The notes: generated from the sequence alone by a model not told the origin. A stretch of 64,000 bases of DNA from Chlorops oryzae (GCA_020466095.1 CM035806.1:115362737-115426736); one strand, 5' to 3'; shown: positions 42,689 to 55,989, counted from the first letter of the stretch. A program made the numbers and translations.

Positions 42689-43483
42689 TTTTTATTCCCA
42701 GCGTAAGCGGGGTATATTAGTTTTGTGCGAATCTTGTAACAGGGAGAACTAAGCTCCGGGGATATAGACATATATATATATAGAAATGATCAGGATCAAA
42801 AACTGAATCGATTTAGACATGTCCGTCTGTCCGTCCGTCCGTCCGTCTGTCCGTCCGTCCGTGGTCGGATCTCCTCCGAAACGGCTAGACCAATCAAGTC
42901 GAAATTTGACACACAGGTATATCGGGATCCGAGTATGATCCTAAGTAAAAATGGGAGAGATCCGCCTACTGCCACGCCCACAAATGAATATAATGTGTTT
43001 TCAGTAAAATGCTTGTAACTTGCGAACCACTCAACACATTCTATTGATATTTGGTGTACTGGTAAACTACAAAAAGGGACATATCCTGGAAAAAAATGGA
43101 CGCCGCCCTCCGTGAGCCACGCCCACAAATAAACCCACAAATAAGGGCTTATCGTAACTTGTGAAGTAAAAGGCGTAGAAGCTTCAAATTCGCAACATAG
43201 GTTGACCAAGGCGAATGAAAGGTGTAGGAAAAAAATTTATATGGCCCGCCCACTGCCACGCCCACAAATGGAGATTTTTCGTAACTTCCGAATTAATAGG
43301 CGTATACGCTTCAAATTCGCAACATAGGTTGACCAAGGCAAATGAAAGGTGTAGGGAAAAAACTTATTTTTCCCTCCCACTGCCACGCCCACAAATAGAG
43401 AAGCAAAACATAGTGCGCTCATAATGTCGGGACGCTGGGTATTTCAAAGTCGGGCTTGACCGACTTTAGCTTTCTTACTTGTT
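42689..43483 (-). mobile_element. DINE-A copy 8
   Basis: Reverse copy; the terminal hairpin at its left reads TATTCCC instead of TATACCC. The GTCC microsatellite lies near 42821-42860. It is closely similar to copy 7 in its internal block order. Confidence 0.9.
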
Positions 43484-43908
43484 TCTCCTTTCTTTTGTTG
43501 CTTTTCGTTTCTGGACACGCAGCGAAACCGTGTCTCGACTTTGGTTTTTTCATCGAAATTTCATACGAATTCAAGGCCAGCAGACAGCGAGCCAGGCCAT
43601 CTGCATAAACGCATAGGGCATACGTGCATTGAGTTGCGTAGGTCAGTTCTAACGCTGTGCGTTGCATCGAACTTCGAACATAAAAGTTGATCGCGTATTG
43701 CCTGTTCGAGCGAACGTGGGTGAACTCAATTAGAACACACGGCCTCATACATACGATCCGTCGCTCTGCCTGCGCTCTGCCTGCACGCTGTTTTTGATTT
43801 ACGTGTATCACCTCGACTTTGCGAATTGGTTAAAAAACTTGAATTTCTAACAAATCAATTGAATTTGACCTATATTTTCTTACTGGAATTTCTTAAATAA
43901 TTTGGAAT
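43484..43908. other. No gene recognised
   Basis: Leader or unique sequence between two DINE-A copies within the LTR-type element. CTCTGCCTGC is repeated near 43766-43786. No supported ORF. Confidence 0.4.
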
Positions 43909-45598
43909 TTTTATACCCAGCGTAAGCGGGGTATATTAGTTTTGTGCAAATCTTGTAACAGGGAGAATTAAGCTCCGGAGATATAGAAAAATATATATAG
44001 AAATGATCAGGATCAAAAACTGAATCGATTTAGACATGTCCGTCTGTCCGTCTGTCCGTCTGACCGTCTGTCCGTCTGTCCGTCGTCCGTCCGTCCGAGG
44101 TCGGATCTCCTCCCAAACGGCCGAACCAATGAAGTCGAAATTTGGCACACATGTATATCGGTGTCCGAGTATGATCCTAAGTAAAAATGGGAGACATCCG
44201 CCCACTGCCACGCCCACAAATGAATTTATTGTGTTTTCAATAAAATGCTTGTAACTTGCGAACCACTCAACACATTCCATTGATATTTGGTGTACTGGTA
44301 AACTACGAAAAGGGACATATCCTGAAACAAAATGGACGCCGCCCTCCGTGAACCACGCCCACAAATAAGCCCACAAATAAGGGCTTATTGTAACTTGTGA
44401 AGTAAAAGGCGTAGAAGCTTCAAATTCGCAGCATAGGTTTACCAAGGCAAATGAAAGGTGTAGGAACAAAAATTTATGTAGCCCGCCCACTGCCACGCCC
44501 ATAAATAGAGAATTTTCATAACTTCGGAAGTAAAAGGCGTAGAAGCTTCAAATTCGCAACATAGGTTCACCAAGGCGAATGAAAGAGGTAGGAAAATTTT
44601 TTTTATGGCCCGCCCACTGCCACGCCCACAAATGAAGATTTTTCGTAACTTCCGAAGTAAAAGGCGTAGAAGCTTCAAATTCGCAACATAGGTTCACTAA
44701 GGCGAAGGAAAAGTGTAGGAAAAAATTTATATGGCCCGCCCACTGCCACGCCCACAAATAAAGATTTTTCGTAACTTCCGAATTAATAGGCGTAGACGCT
44801 TCAAATTCGCAACATAGGTTGACCAAGGCAAACGATAGGTGTAGGAAAATTTTTTTATGGCCCGCCCACTGCAAATGAAGAGTTTTCGTAACTTCCGAAG
44901 TAAAAGGCGTAGAAGCTTCGAATTCGCAACATAGGTTCACCAAGGCGAATGAAAGGTGTACGAAAAAATTTTTTGTGGCCCGCCCACTGCCACGCCCACA
45001 AATAAAGATATTTCGTAACTTCAGAAGTAAAAGGCGTAGAAGCTTCAAATTCGCAACATAGGTTCACCAAGGCGAATGAAAGGTGTAGGAAATAATTTAA
45101 TGCGGCCCGCCCACTGCCACGCCCACAAATGAAGATTTTTCGTAACTTCCGTAGTAAAAGGCGTAGAAGCTTCAAATTCGCAACATAGGTTCACCAAGGC
45201 GAATGAAAGGTGTAGGGAAATAATTTATGTTGCCCTCCCACTGCCACGCCCACAAATAAAGATTTTTCGTAACTTCCGAAGTAAAAGGCGTCGAAGCTTC
45301 AAATTCGCAACATAGGTTCACCAAGGCGAATGAAAGGTGTAGGAAAAAATTTAATGCGGCCCGCCCACTGCCACGCCCACAAATGAAGATGTTTCGTAAC
45401 TTCTGAAGTAAAAGGCGTAGAAGCTTCAAATTCGCAACATAGGTACACCAAGGCGAATGAAAGGTGTAGGGAAATAATTTATGTTGCCCTCCCACTGCCA
45501 CGCCCACAAATAGAGAAGAAAAACATAGTGCGCTCATAATGTCGGGACGCTGGGTATTTCAAAGTCGGGCTTGACCGACTTTAGCTTTCTTACTTGTT
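43909..45598 (-). mobile_element. DINE-A copy 9, with expanded internal array
   Basis: The longest copy. It contains about nine tandem units of 118-130 bp, each with GGCGTAGAAGCTTCAAATTC, GCAACATAGGTTCACCAAGG and CCCGCCCACTGCCACGCCCA, between 44400 and 45540. Other copies have one to five units. Confidence 0.9.
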
Positions 45599-45946
45599 TA
45601 ACATTGGATTGGGAGTACCAGGAGTCTTGTAGAGGTGATGCGAAGCGCAGGAATCATTGGGGATTCGCTGCCACGGTTGCATATATTTTCTCTAGTTTGT
45701 TTATTTCTTTATCATGGCTGACTTGAAGGTGCTCAGACGACATCGATCATCACCGTGCCATACGACCGGTCTCTTCCGCACCCGACAAAGCCTAGTACAT
45801 CCAGACTGCCATCGATAATTTTGCGTTTGGTAAAATTAAATTCAAGCGTGGGCGAGTATATTCGTTACTTTTGCTGAAATATTATTAAATATTTTTTCGT
45901 TTTTTCACTCCGGAATCGCGTTGCTTAAGCTCTGTGTTAACGTTTC

Positions 45947-47530
45947 ATGTTCGCTTCCAAAATGGCTTTCAATTCACAATTCAATGATGCGGTGGAGCAG
46001 CTTAAGAGCTACTGCGATGTGATTATGCGCTCGAATCCCTTGAATCAAACCGAGTCGCTCATCGAAGTTAAAATTGAGGAAACTGACTCTTGTTGGCAAC
46101 GTGTTCAAGAGACTTACAGCCGCGCTCTCGCACATGACGAGTGGACTGCTGAGGTTGCCGCCAGTGCTCTTGTTACTTATAATCAGAGGTGACCACCACT
46201 ACAAGGCTGTTTTCATTATGCGCATTAGTAGTGGTACAACAAAGCCATAAAATTAGAAAATCGAGAGAATAACAAAGCGACAAGCGTCATAGATCCCACC
46301 TCGACAATAGTCTGTAGCATACTGAGCTCTCAACACACTCTACTGAGGCACATGTCCTGCCTCTGCAAAGTTTGTCATAGCACTGATTTGAAAAACTGAC
46401 GTGACTTCGTTTTTTTGCTCGCTTCGGTTCGGTCCCTTCACTTCTCGATAACAAGTGGCATTTTGCTTTAATTGCGACCTCGTTTTATACTTTTTCATCT
46501 CTCGCTCACAGTTTCTATACGTGTGCAAAAATGTTCTCTTTTACGCTCTTTTACCCCTGGAGCTTACCCTTTGTGCACCTCTGCTTATAATGAATGTCGC
46601 GATCTCCATGTTACTGCTCGAGCACAGGTGAAGGATATGTTACGGATGCATTCCCACACACATCACCCATTATCCAGCTCACGGGCGCCTCCCCAATATG
46701 CTGAGATGCCGCCAGAAGATATTTTTATTCGAGTGCCCCTTGTGACGTCGCGGATTTTTTCGGAGGGTACAATGAGTGGTCAGCGTTTCGTGATATGTTC
46801 ACAGCCTTATAGATCAACAATCCAAGGTTGCCACCCGTACAAAAGCTCTACTATCTGCATTACAAAACGACAGGCGCCGCACCTGCGATTGTTAAAGGAT
46901 ATCCATTATGCGGCTCGAATTTTATCCATGCCTGGGAGGCTCTCAAGACGCGATACGAGAACAAGTGCATTTTAATCGATCATCAATTAAAAACCTTGTT
47001 CGATCTGCCGCCTATTGAAAACGAAACCAGCGAGGGAATTTTGAAAATACAAACGCAGTCAACGGTTGTGTCACCCTGATGAAAAGTCAAGGAGATGTCG
47101 ATTTTTTTGATGCCATGCTCGTCCATATTTGCTCCAGCCGCCTGCCAGCCTCTACGATCGCACATTGGGAGCAGTCGCTTTCATCGCATCGAGAGCTGCC
47201 GACTTGGAAACAGATGAACGAGTTTCTCAGCAATCGTTATGAAGTCGTCGAACGCCTTTCGAGCTTCACGGAAGTAAAAGCGCCGGTTCTATCAGCAAAC
47301 CAGCCAGCTTCATCGACCAACGCGTTCCACACACAAGAGCAAATACCAGGATCGTGTTCCTTGTGAAATGGAAATCACCCTCTACGCCAATGCTCTCAAT
47401 TTTTGAAGATGCCAGTCGCGGAACGTTTTCAAATAATCACAGAACCAAAGCGTTGCTTCAATTGTCTCGCTTCTGGATACGGTTCCACACACACAAAGAA
47501 AACTAAATTGAAAGTTCATCTATAGCAGAA
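45947..47530 (+). pseudogene. gag: BEL/Pao-like gag, broken
   Basis: An N-terminal piece starts at the ATG at 45947 (MAFNSQFNDAVEQLKSYCD). After about 450 bp of unrelated or scrambled sequence the capsid frame resumes near 46830 (QKLYYLHYKTTGAAPAIVKG and HAWEALKTRYEN). It continues with FDAMLVHICSSRLPASTIAHWEQ near 47107 and LPTWKQMNEFLSNRYEVVE. A zinc-knuckle-like tail (CFNCLASGYG near 47457) closes it. These resemble BEL/Pao Gag. Frameshifts and stops make it non-functional. Confidence 0.65.
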
Positions 47531-47770
47531 ACCTAACGACCCCTAGACGAGCTAACCAAGAGCAACATCATGTATGCAGAGTGAATTGCTATGGATGAGC
47601 GCCTCAGCTTCAGACTCAAGTACAAGTAGAGGTAGTAGTTCCGTTACAGAGAAAATGGCGAAATAATTAAAACTCCAAAAAGAAAGCATGAAATTGGAGT
47701 TAAAATCAAAAACAAAACCAAAATATTAATTGAATTAATAAACAAAATAAAAAACTTTAATTTTTTCTTA

Positions 47771-50700
47771 CCCCCCTATTATGAATTCATACGATACACG
47801 ATAAACGCTTGCATTCTGTTATGCCATATTACGAATTGAAATTTATCGTATTATATCTGACAGTTAGCGTTTATCGTATATCGTTAATATATGGTATTGC
47901 GATACGATACGTACCGTATCAGCTGTTCAATTTTAAACGCATGCAAGCGGATGAAAAATTGTGTACGATACGCAGAAAAATATTGAAATTGTAAAATTTT
48001 TTACTCTTTGAACTGGCGTATGCAGGGTTAAAGAAATCTTAAATTTTTATGACCCGCAGCGAAGAAAAAAGAAAAAAAAGAAATTGAAAAGAATAGAAGT
48101 GCTTTGTCGTTTACATAGCTATAATAATGAACCGTTTCTCTAATATCACGCCACTCTTGTTTTCTACAAATCATCTTCTTAAACTCTCTTGTATACCTCA
48201 TTGCCTAAATACAAATAACCTTTTTCTGAACAAGACTTTATTGCCTTACTCCAATATGTAGCTGAATTGTGAGAAGAGCTTTTAGTGAGAAGGGTTTAAA
48301 AGGGAACGCGAACTACGATTAGCGAGTGAGTCGTCAGTTGAGTTTTGGCTTTGATACTAAAGCTATACAAATTATATATTTGTGGGAAAAAAATCGAAGT
48401 CTTTAATAAAAGTGAAACCAAAAAAATTTAGTTTCTTCAAATTTTGAAATTCAAATCAAAATTAAATTTACAAAAAAAAAAAGATCAGGACTCCCTCTCC
48501 TGTACATCGTCTCACAATTAAAATTTGGTTTGGAAACCCAAAATTTCCCATAAAAGCGGATTTCTATTAAACTGTAAGTAGTACGCCATGTGCTCCCACA
48601 ATGTGCTTACGACCTTCTTATTAGGTATTCTTGAATCGGTTGACATCAGCTCTCGGGAATTGGTTTCCAGCGTATATCCGAGATTTTTATTTGACTGGGC
48701 TCCACGTGTACCACCCAGGTCAAACATTTTTGTGAAAAAAGAAACCCCCCCAAATCGTTCGTATTGTTGCATATAACGTGCTGACCATGTGTTTTTGGAT
48801 GTGACGTCTTTTCCTTGCGCGCACAACTCCTTCGAACTTAGAGGAATCTTTTAAATTGCATCCCAGAGTCAATCCTCCTAAACGAGCAACGGACGGATAA
48901 GTGTAATCACCCGAAATTTTCTTTAGTGTGTCTGCAAACTAAGATTTACGCCGTTATTTGGACCCTAAAGTGTGGTAGAGCCGTTGACTCTGGATGAATC
49001 AGATTCCTACTCAAGAGCATTGGAGCTATTTATTTAAAATCCCTGATTTATGTATTAATTAATTGCTAAGTGTGAAAATCATCGGCAGGTAACGTGGTCG
49101 TTTCATTTATTTTCGAAATTTATTTTGACATCTCCACAAGTCAATATACTTATTTCACTTTAAATTTAACATAGCCATTCGGATGCACAAACATTTAATT
49201 CTCAGCCGGAGATATCTGAACATCAGTTCGTCGCTGCAGCAACTCATACAGAAGGCCTTCGAAGAGAGTCGCAACGAAAACGAACAACTCCACGTGAGGA
49301 AGAATGTATGTAAGTTTGTTGAGAAGTATTTTTACTTGTGGAACCTATTAAATATTTTTTTTGAATGAATAATAAAATCCACAAGAAGAATAGAAAATAA
49401 TAAGAAAAAAAAAAAAAAAATTAACAAAAGAATAGGAATTTCGTATCGCGCTGTCCTTTTCGCTCGATGGATGAGATTATGAAAGAATTAGGTTGTTTGT
49501 TTTGAGTACGCCTTCTCTTCTGGTTTGGCAGAAGTTTTTCTTTTAAAATTATTACAAACTCACTTTATCTGACGATGATCATATGTTGATTTTTTTGTGT
49601 CTATTAAATATATTCGTTTCTCCTACGTTACGACAATCGAATCTTAGTGTTATGATACTCTATAGTATAACAAAACAAAAAATTTTTTTGATTAGAAATT
49701 AAATGATAATTATGATATGTGAATAAACTTACTTTATTGGTCTGAAATTTGGAAATGCTTTAGTGTGTGTATGGTCTTGGGAATTCTAATTTACAACTAA
49801 AGGATTCAATAAGGAAGGGAGGGTAAGGCGTAGCACGTAATCTAGAAAGCTACCGGAAGTAGGTATCACGTTGGCCATGCGAGCTAGTAGAAGTTCAAAA
49901 TATTAATTAGTAGTATCTGGAGTCAGGTTTAGAGGATTTTTGAAATAGTAAGCCGTGTGCAAGAATTTTTTGTTGATCTATGGAGCTGAGTAAATTTATG
50001 ATGCAATGTCGTCAGATCCGAGCCCACAGACTGAAGCAGCCGGTACTGCCAGTGCACACGGGGCGATATATGCATTATCTCTTAAGGGACAACATCTTCT
50101 TTTCTGTCAGGTTCATAGCACATAACATCTTTACAAACAAATTTTAATAAAAAACAAGTAAAACAGTTTACATCGGCTAAGCCAATTGCACACATATCTT
50201 TTCCTCAGCCTAAAATATGTTAAAACATTAACTTTACAAAAAAGTCCTGCCGTTTTCGTTGTTCTAGCTTGGATATCTATTTATACCTTATATATACTTC
50301 GATTTAGCTTCTAAAACTCGAGATTATTATTAAGCACAAAATTTTCGCGGATGGTGGGCATGGTCAATTTTTAACCGTTGGAGGACATTTTTTCTAGCTG
50401 TGAAATACTCAATTCAAAATAGTGAAAATCAAATTTTTGCGAATTTCGCGAATGGTGGTCATGGTCAAACTTTACCCGTCAGAGGACATTTTTTCTAGCT
50501 GCGAAATACTCAATTGAAAAAAGTGAAGCATCCCTTAATTGCCTTCTTGCGACTGCCCCAATGCGGGTCTCATTTTCATTTGGAGTTATTAAAAAGGCAA
50601 TCGATGTTGAGGTAAACATTTGGATTTTAATTTTTATTTTTGAAATTCAACTGACACCTCTTTTGAAAATATGTGTTATAATTTGACAATAACAGCTGTT

Positions 50701-50845
50701 TTAAAAAAAAAGTAAACATACATCACTGACACTAACACAATTGCAAATCTATCGGGCGTGTAAAAACGATAATATCAAAACTGATTTCATACGATACGCT
50801 TCCAAGCGTTTATCGTCTATCGTATAGAAATTCATAATAGGGGGG
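47771..50845. mobile_element. PIF/Harbinger-like element, 3.1 kb
   Basis: The inverted ends are CCCCCCTATTATGAATT and, at the right, AATTCATAATAGGGGGG. They are followed inward by CATACGATA and CGTTTATCGT(C/A)TATCG motifs. TTA is duplicated at 47768-47770 and 50846-50848. TTA/TWA duplication is the PIF/Harbinger hallmark. ORFs inside (48518-48826, 49183-49368) show no transposase motif, so it appears non-autonomous. Confidence 0.8.
50154..50540 (+). mobile_element. Third DINE-like variant (fragment)
   Basis: AACAAGTAAAACAGTTTACATC followed by the small hairpin GGCTAAGCC has the same start and layout as DINE-A and DINE-B. Within it, a 103-bp block (ATGGTGGGCATGGTCAA... TCTAGCTGTGAAATACTCAATT) is tandemly duplicated at about 50351 and 50453. 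Confidence 0.45.
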
Positions 50846-50883
50846 TTAAACATCAAAACTAAACCCGAATTATCGTCGCGCAA

Positions 50884-50973
50884 ACCGACATATAAATCGA
50901 CGTATCTGGCATCCCGCAGGGTCAGCAGCGGAGTACCAGGTACGTCCTCTTTAGCCTGAAATCAGACAGGAAG
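50884..50973 (+). repeat. Right terminal direct repeat of the 8.7-kb insertion
   Basis: A 90-bp copy of the block at 42274, ending exactly where DINE-B sequence resumes. Confidence 0.65.
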
Positions 50974-51326
50974 TATAAGTGGCAATTTTTGTTGAAGTCC
51001 CATAGGCGTTTCGGGAGTGGGAGACAATTTTCGAAAAACGCCCTTCTGCCACGCCCATTTTTCTAATATCTGTAAATCACATTAATTGGCCTAAAATATG
51101 TTCAAATGCCAAATTTCATCAAAATATCTTGAAAAACATCGGTTTTAGAGCAGTTTTTGTGATTTTCATAACAGACCCTAGTACTGGAGGTACCCCTAAA
51201 AACAGTCCGATCTGGTCCATTCTCTAACTTGTTCTTACTCATGTCCCCGTGAGCACGCATACAAAATTTCGTGGTGTTACACACAACCACACAAACGCAA
51301 TATACCCTCGTGTGTCGGGTATAAAA
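50974..51326 (+). mobile_element. DINE-B split copy, 3' part
   Basis: It continues the copy started at 41928 and ends with a shortened terminal hairpin (TATACCCTCGTGTGTCGGGTATA). The microsatellite segment has been deleted. Confidence 0.78.
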
Positions 51327-51572
51327 AGTCATAACTTGCTTTTTCGAAGGCGTATCAAGATGAAAGTTTGGATGCGTAAATTTGATTACTATACAGACTT
51401 CCACAACCAAAATGGGTGGAATCGGCCAAACGGGAGTCACGTAATTGTACTTACAAATACTCATACTTTTTATTTTATATAATGTTATGATTTATTTAGC
51501 AATATGATATGTATAATGCTACTACATATAAGGGAAGGGAATAAGAGTGTTAGCAGAAATCGACAATTAATC

Positions 51573-52154
51573 TTAGTCTGTTTCATTTTCGGAATCGGCT
51601 TGCGGCCCGGAAACGAAAGCAGCAGACACATCCGAAAGCAATGATAGAACGTCTTCAGAAAAAGGCTCTAAATTCCGATCACGAAGAGAAGGCTTTGTTG
51701 ATGAAGATGATATTAGAGGATCCGACGACAAAAGGGGATAGTGAAAGAGATCATACATTGTTTTCTGTGGGGACATTTTACGTGTGTGATGCTCTCGTAT
51801 ATTCCTTAAATCTTTGTTTCGATACTCAAGGGCTTCTTCGGACAACATTCCAATGGGTAATACGGCATATTGGATAATATCCGCACCATGCAATAAAATT
51901 TTGTTAACACTTGATGGCATGTAATACCACGAGTACATTTGCATGTATAACTAAGCTGTATCCATCGCATAATTTCGAAATGCTTCCACATTAATAGCAA
52001 AGCCGCAGGACATAGTGGTTAAAATCACTCCAAACCTCTTAATCAAATTTTCATCGACACCAGTTATTTCTAAAGCTAGAGTTCGTCTTTGGAAAAATTT
52101 TCTAGCCGTGTTGCCGTCATTCGTTGGCCCTACATTAAAATGATGATCTATCAC
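51573..52154 (-). pseudogene. Fragment of an arthropod repeat-associated ORF family (GNTARKFF family)
   Basis: One frame with a single TAG at 51951-51953. Recognisable in order: NDGNTARKFF, ITGVDENLIKRFGVIL, YMQMYSWYYMPSSVNKILLHG, LPIGMLSEEALEYRNKD and LLSSDPLIS. This set occurs in an unnamed, highly repeated ORF found across arthropod and cnidarian genomes, probably transposon-encoded. The N-terminal part is absent. The C-terminus (SSSTKPSLRDRN...) is probably close to natural. Confidence 0.6.
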
Positions 52155-52424
52155 GACACCTCTCTTTTTTGATGAATAATCTTTAATTTGAAAACTTAAG
52201 AAAGTAATTTTATTAATATTGGGGAATTAAAAATTGTTCAAATATACATATATAATATTTGTATATTTAAAGTTTAGTGTATTATATGATATATATATGA
52301 TATTCTAATGATATTCCTATTATTAGTTACTATTTCTATTGGCTATTTGTATCCTAATGTCATGACATTTAAAGAAATTATGTAATATAATATATTTCAT
52401 AGTTAATAGAAGAGTTTTGTGCTC

Positions 52425-53281
52425 ATTATACCCAGCGTATGCAAGAAATACTGGTTTTGTGCAAATCTTGTAACAGCCAGAACTAAGCTCCGTAGATATA
52501 GACATGTACATATATTCTTGATCAGGATCAAAAACTGAATCGATTTAGACATGTTCGTCTGTCCGTCCGTCCGTGGTCGGATCTCCTCCGAAACGGCTGG
52601 ACCAATCAAGTCGAAATTTGGTACACATATATATCTGAGTATGATCTTTAGTAAAAATGGGAGACATCCGCCAACTGCCACGCCCACAAATAAATATAAT
52701 GTGTTTTCAGTAAAATGCTTATAACTTGCGAACCACTCAACACTTATTGATATTTGGTGTGCTGGTAAACTACGAAAAATGACATATCCTGGCCCTCGAG
52801 CCACGCCCACAAATAAGCCTACAATTAAGGGCTTATCGTAACTTGTGAAGTGAAAGTCGTAGAAGCTTCAAATTCGCAACACAGGTTGACCAAGGCGAAA
52901 GAAAGGAGTAGAAAAAAATTTATGTGGTCCGCCCACTGCCACGCCCACAAATGAAGAGTTTTAAGGCGTTGAAGCTTCAAATTCGTAACATAGGTTGAAC
53001 AATGCAAATGAAATGTGTAGGAAAAAAATGTATGTGGCCCGCCCACCACTGCCACGCTCACAAATGGAGATTTTTCGTAACTTCCGAAGTAAAAGGCGTA
53101 GAAGCTTAAAATTCGCAACATTCGTTGACCAAGGCGAATGAAAGGTGTAGCAAAAAAAATTTATATATCCCGCCCACAACCACGCCCACAAATGGAGATT
53201 TTTTGTAACATAGTGCGCCAATAATGTCGGGACGCTGGGTATTTGAAGGTCGGGCTTAACCGACTTTAGCTTTCTTGCTTT
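52425..53281 (-). mobile_element. DINE-A copy 10
   Basis: Diverged reverse copy from ATTATACCCAGCGTATGC to CTTTCTTGCTT, with both terminal hairpins weakened by substitutions. Confidence 0.85.
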
Positions 53282-55985
53282 TTTTTTGTTTTGTGTTGAA
53301 TTACAAACGAATTCCAATAGTTGGAAAACAGTTTTTCCAAGACTTTTATTCTTCCAATTGCTAAAGGCTTTAAGGCTGCGCAGTAGAGCTCACAAATGAA
53401 TGCATATTAATGCGGTGAATGATTTTTGGAAACATTTTCCTAAATGTTTTATTTGCTTACGTAATATTGATTATGCAATTAATAACTTTCTGTAAAATGT
53501 GTCAGACTTTTTAAAGGCAATGGAAAAAAAAATTGTGGGAGAAAAAGAGGGCGGTAAAAAGCAGAAGCGGTTAAGATTCCTGTGCAAAACAAAAGCGGGC
53601 CGCTTGTAAGCCTAATGGCTCAGTTTCTCTTGATTGAACGTAACTTATTTTTAATTATTTTATCAGCTGACTTGATTTGTAAAGTACATTTTGCATTGGA
53701 GCAGTTACTGAAAACATAATTTATTTTTATTAATTTTTTTTTATCAAACTTTTCATGTTAATTGAATCTTTCCTTGGCAGGAATCAACAATAAGTCGACA
53801 AATTTTAATTTTGAATAATATAGTTACTTGTACAGGGATACTATATACAGCAGCTTTTGGTAACGATATGCCTCATTTCAAGAAACTAGGCTGCTGGTGA
53901 TTTTGTGTCACTCGGAGGGAGCTCAGAGTGAGGTCCGTGAAGCTGCAGCCCCCTTTTCGGCAAATTCAGGCATTTTTATCTGAGAATTACGTGCTTTTTA
54001 TGTGCTATTTATGTGCCGACTTAAACATTTTTGTGCTCGTCCTTGTCAGATTTTAAGGACGAAATTAATTTGTATGAAAAGGGGGTTGTAGCTTCACTCC
54101 GCAAAAATTGCCACTACACGAATTTTTAGAAAAATGGTTTGTGGGTGGGAATTAAGTCCTATTTATGTGCTCTAATTCTATGGATAAAAAAAATTTTTAT
54201 TTCAAAAATTTAAGGATTAAATCGACGAAAATTGATTTGAGCAAGTACGTTTTACCAAAAAATACGGAGTAAAAAAGGTTTTTTTTTATCAGAATTTAAC
54301 TTTTTTAGTAATATATTTGCATTTTATTCTTTAAAAAAAAAAACAAACAAAAATTTTTTAAGAGGTTAAAAATTTTTTATCATTCAACAAGGTTCGAACC
54401 TATACACAAGAGTCAATGTAAGCTAGCTAGAACACGCGGATCCGTTAACAGACCGATCGATTTAACAGAGGGAGAACTCGTGCTGTAACAGGGAATTAAC
54501 ATTGAAATGTTACAGAATCTGAGAGAAAAAGTGCTTTCCTCATTATGTCTGCAGCATTTATAGCGGATATGATTTTTTATTTGTGGATATATTTTTTTTA
54601 ATTTAATAGAATAGATAAAAAATTTTTTTCTAAAGAGCACTACTAGAATTGTGGCAACGAAACGGTTAGGGAAAGGCCTATGCATTTTCATTAGAGATGT
54701 TTGGTAACTGAGGGCTGTGCATATGAAAACCTTTGTTTGTATGTTTGTTAACCCTTAAGGGTTTGTTTGTATGAAAGCCTGAGTATGCTTATGTGTTAAA
54801 GAATCGAGTGGGACCAAATTCTAAGTATTCTGGTTGGAATGAATAAGCGGGAAACCGAAAACAAGACCCACGAGGAAATCACATGAGTAATGACATGCAA
54901 TCGAATTTTTCCTATTTTTAGAAATAAGACTGTTCAAATTAGTTTTTAAAATTACGTGTTTTCGATTAATGAAAATGCTGTTGAAAGATTTCAAGTATAG
55001 AAACTTCGGAAATTAAAACTTTAGTTTTGTTCGTATTTTCGTGCATAATTTCGTTTAAAGCACGCGTATTTTCGTACCGTAGCGTATTTTCATTTCACAG
55101 TTTTCTGTATGACAAGACTCCTTGATTTATTCGTGATATCAGTCGAAAATACGAAAACGTCGAAAACACGTATTTTCGGCCAAAGAGAGAACACGCTGTA
55201 AGAAGAAATTAAGTAGTTTTTTTTTATACGTGACACACTCTGTTTGGGAAGTATTATATATTGCATATGTAAATGAAATTTAGAGTTTTTGCTTTTATTT
55301 CAGCTTCCGCTTCAGCATATGGGGCCCCTAGTCCTGGTCTTCGGGCATGCTTTCCCAGCAAACATTTAGACGATGTTGTAGCGATGTTTTCGCGACTCTT
55401 TTATATTTACATATGGCTTTAACGACATTACGCAAGCAATCCTCAATATATCACATATTCATCTTCCAGACAAGCATTTCCAATGTCTCTCTTGGAAGAG
55501 GCTTACACGATTTTTTTCACAACTTAATATAAAAAAGCCGTGTATCCGTCTTCTGGAAAAGAATTTTCTATTGAAAAATAAAACAAAATGCAATTTAAAC
55601 TTTAAAGCAGGGGTGTCACGGATGTGGATTTTTTGACATCTGCGGATTCGGCAACTCCGGGAGCATATAATATGCATAGTGAGATCCCTGGGCTCGACAC
55701 ATTTTCGATATTTGATGCAAATTTAATTTAAATAAATATTTGAGACTAATTGTATTATATTTTCCAATAAGCTTTTACTTTTACTTTCAACTCCTCAGGT
55801 TTCTTAATTTCTATATACAAACGCAGCAGACAAAAATGACGGTGTTTCAAGAATTGAAACTCTTAAGTCTTTCCAAAGGCGATGATGTGTCACAATCAGG
55901 AAGTGAGGAAATATGGCCATATTCGCCAATTTTTTTAACATATTCTTTTTCTTCTCCTCTCAGATCACCGCGGTGTATACTATTT
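53282..55985. other. Long stretch without a recognisable gene
   Basis: It holds one MITE (53938-54097) and scattered AT-rich sequence. A CGAAAATACG word recurs in both orientations at 55040-55185. ORFs here are short and show no motif. Confidence 0.4.
53938..54097. mobile_element. Small MITE with about 30-bp imperfect TIRs
   Basis: GTGAAGCTGCAGCCCCCTTT at the left pairs with AAAGGGGGTTGTAGCTTCAC at the right (two mismatches), and the pairing continues with GCAAATT/AATTTGTA. The ends are not sharply defined and no target duplication is clear. Confidence 0.55.
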
Positions 55986-55989
55986 TTTC

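Larger units (their letters stand above)
42274..50973 (+). mobile_element. LTR-type element (BEL/Pao-like) inserted in a DINE-B copy
   Basis: Bounded by 90-bp direct repeats (42274 and 50884), it contains a primer site, a GC-richer leader, a BEL/Pao-like gag relic and two DINE-A copies (42689-43483, 43909-45598). It also contains a PIF/Harbinger-like element (47771-50845). No RT or integrase is left. No clear target duplication is seen at the DINE-B joint. The internal promoter and 3' end are not identifiable. Confidence 0.55.

Noticed and set aside
54385..54400. GGTTCGAACC resembling a tRNA B box
   Set aside because: No A box, cloverleaf or acceptor stem can be built on either strand; it is an isolated palindrome.
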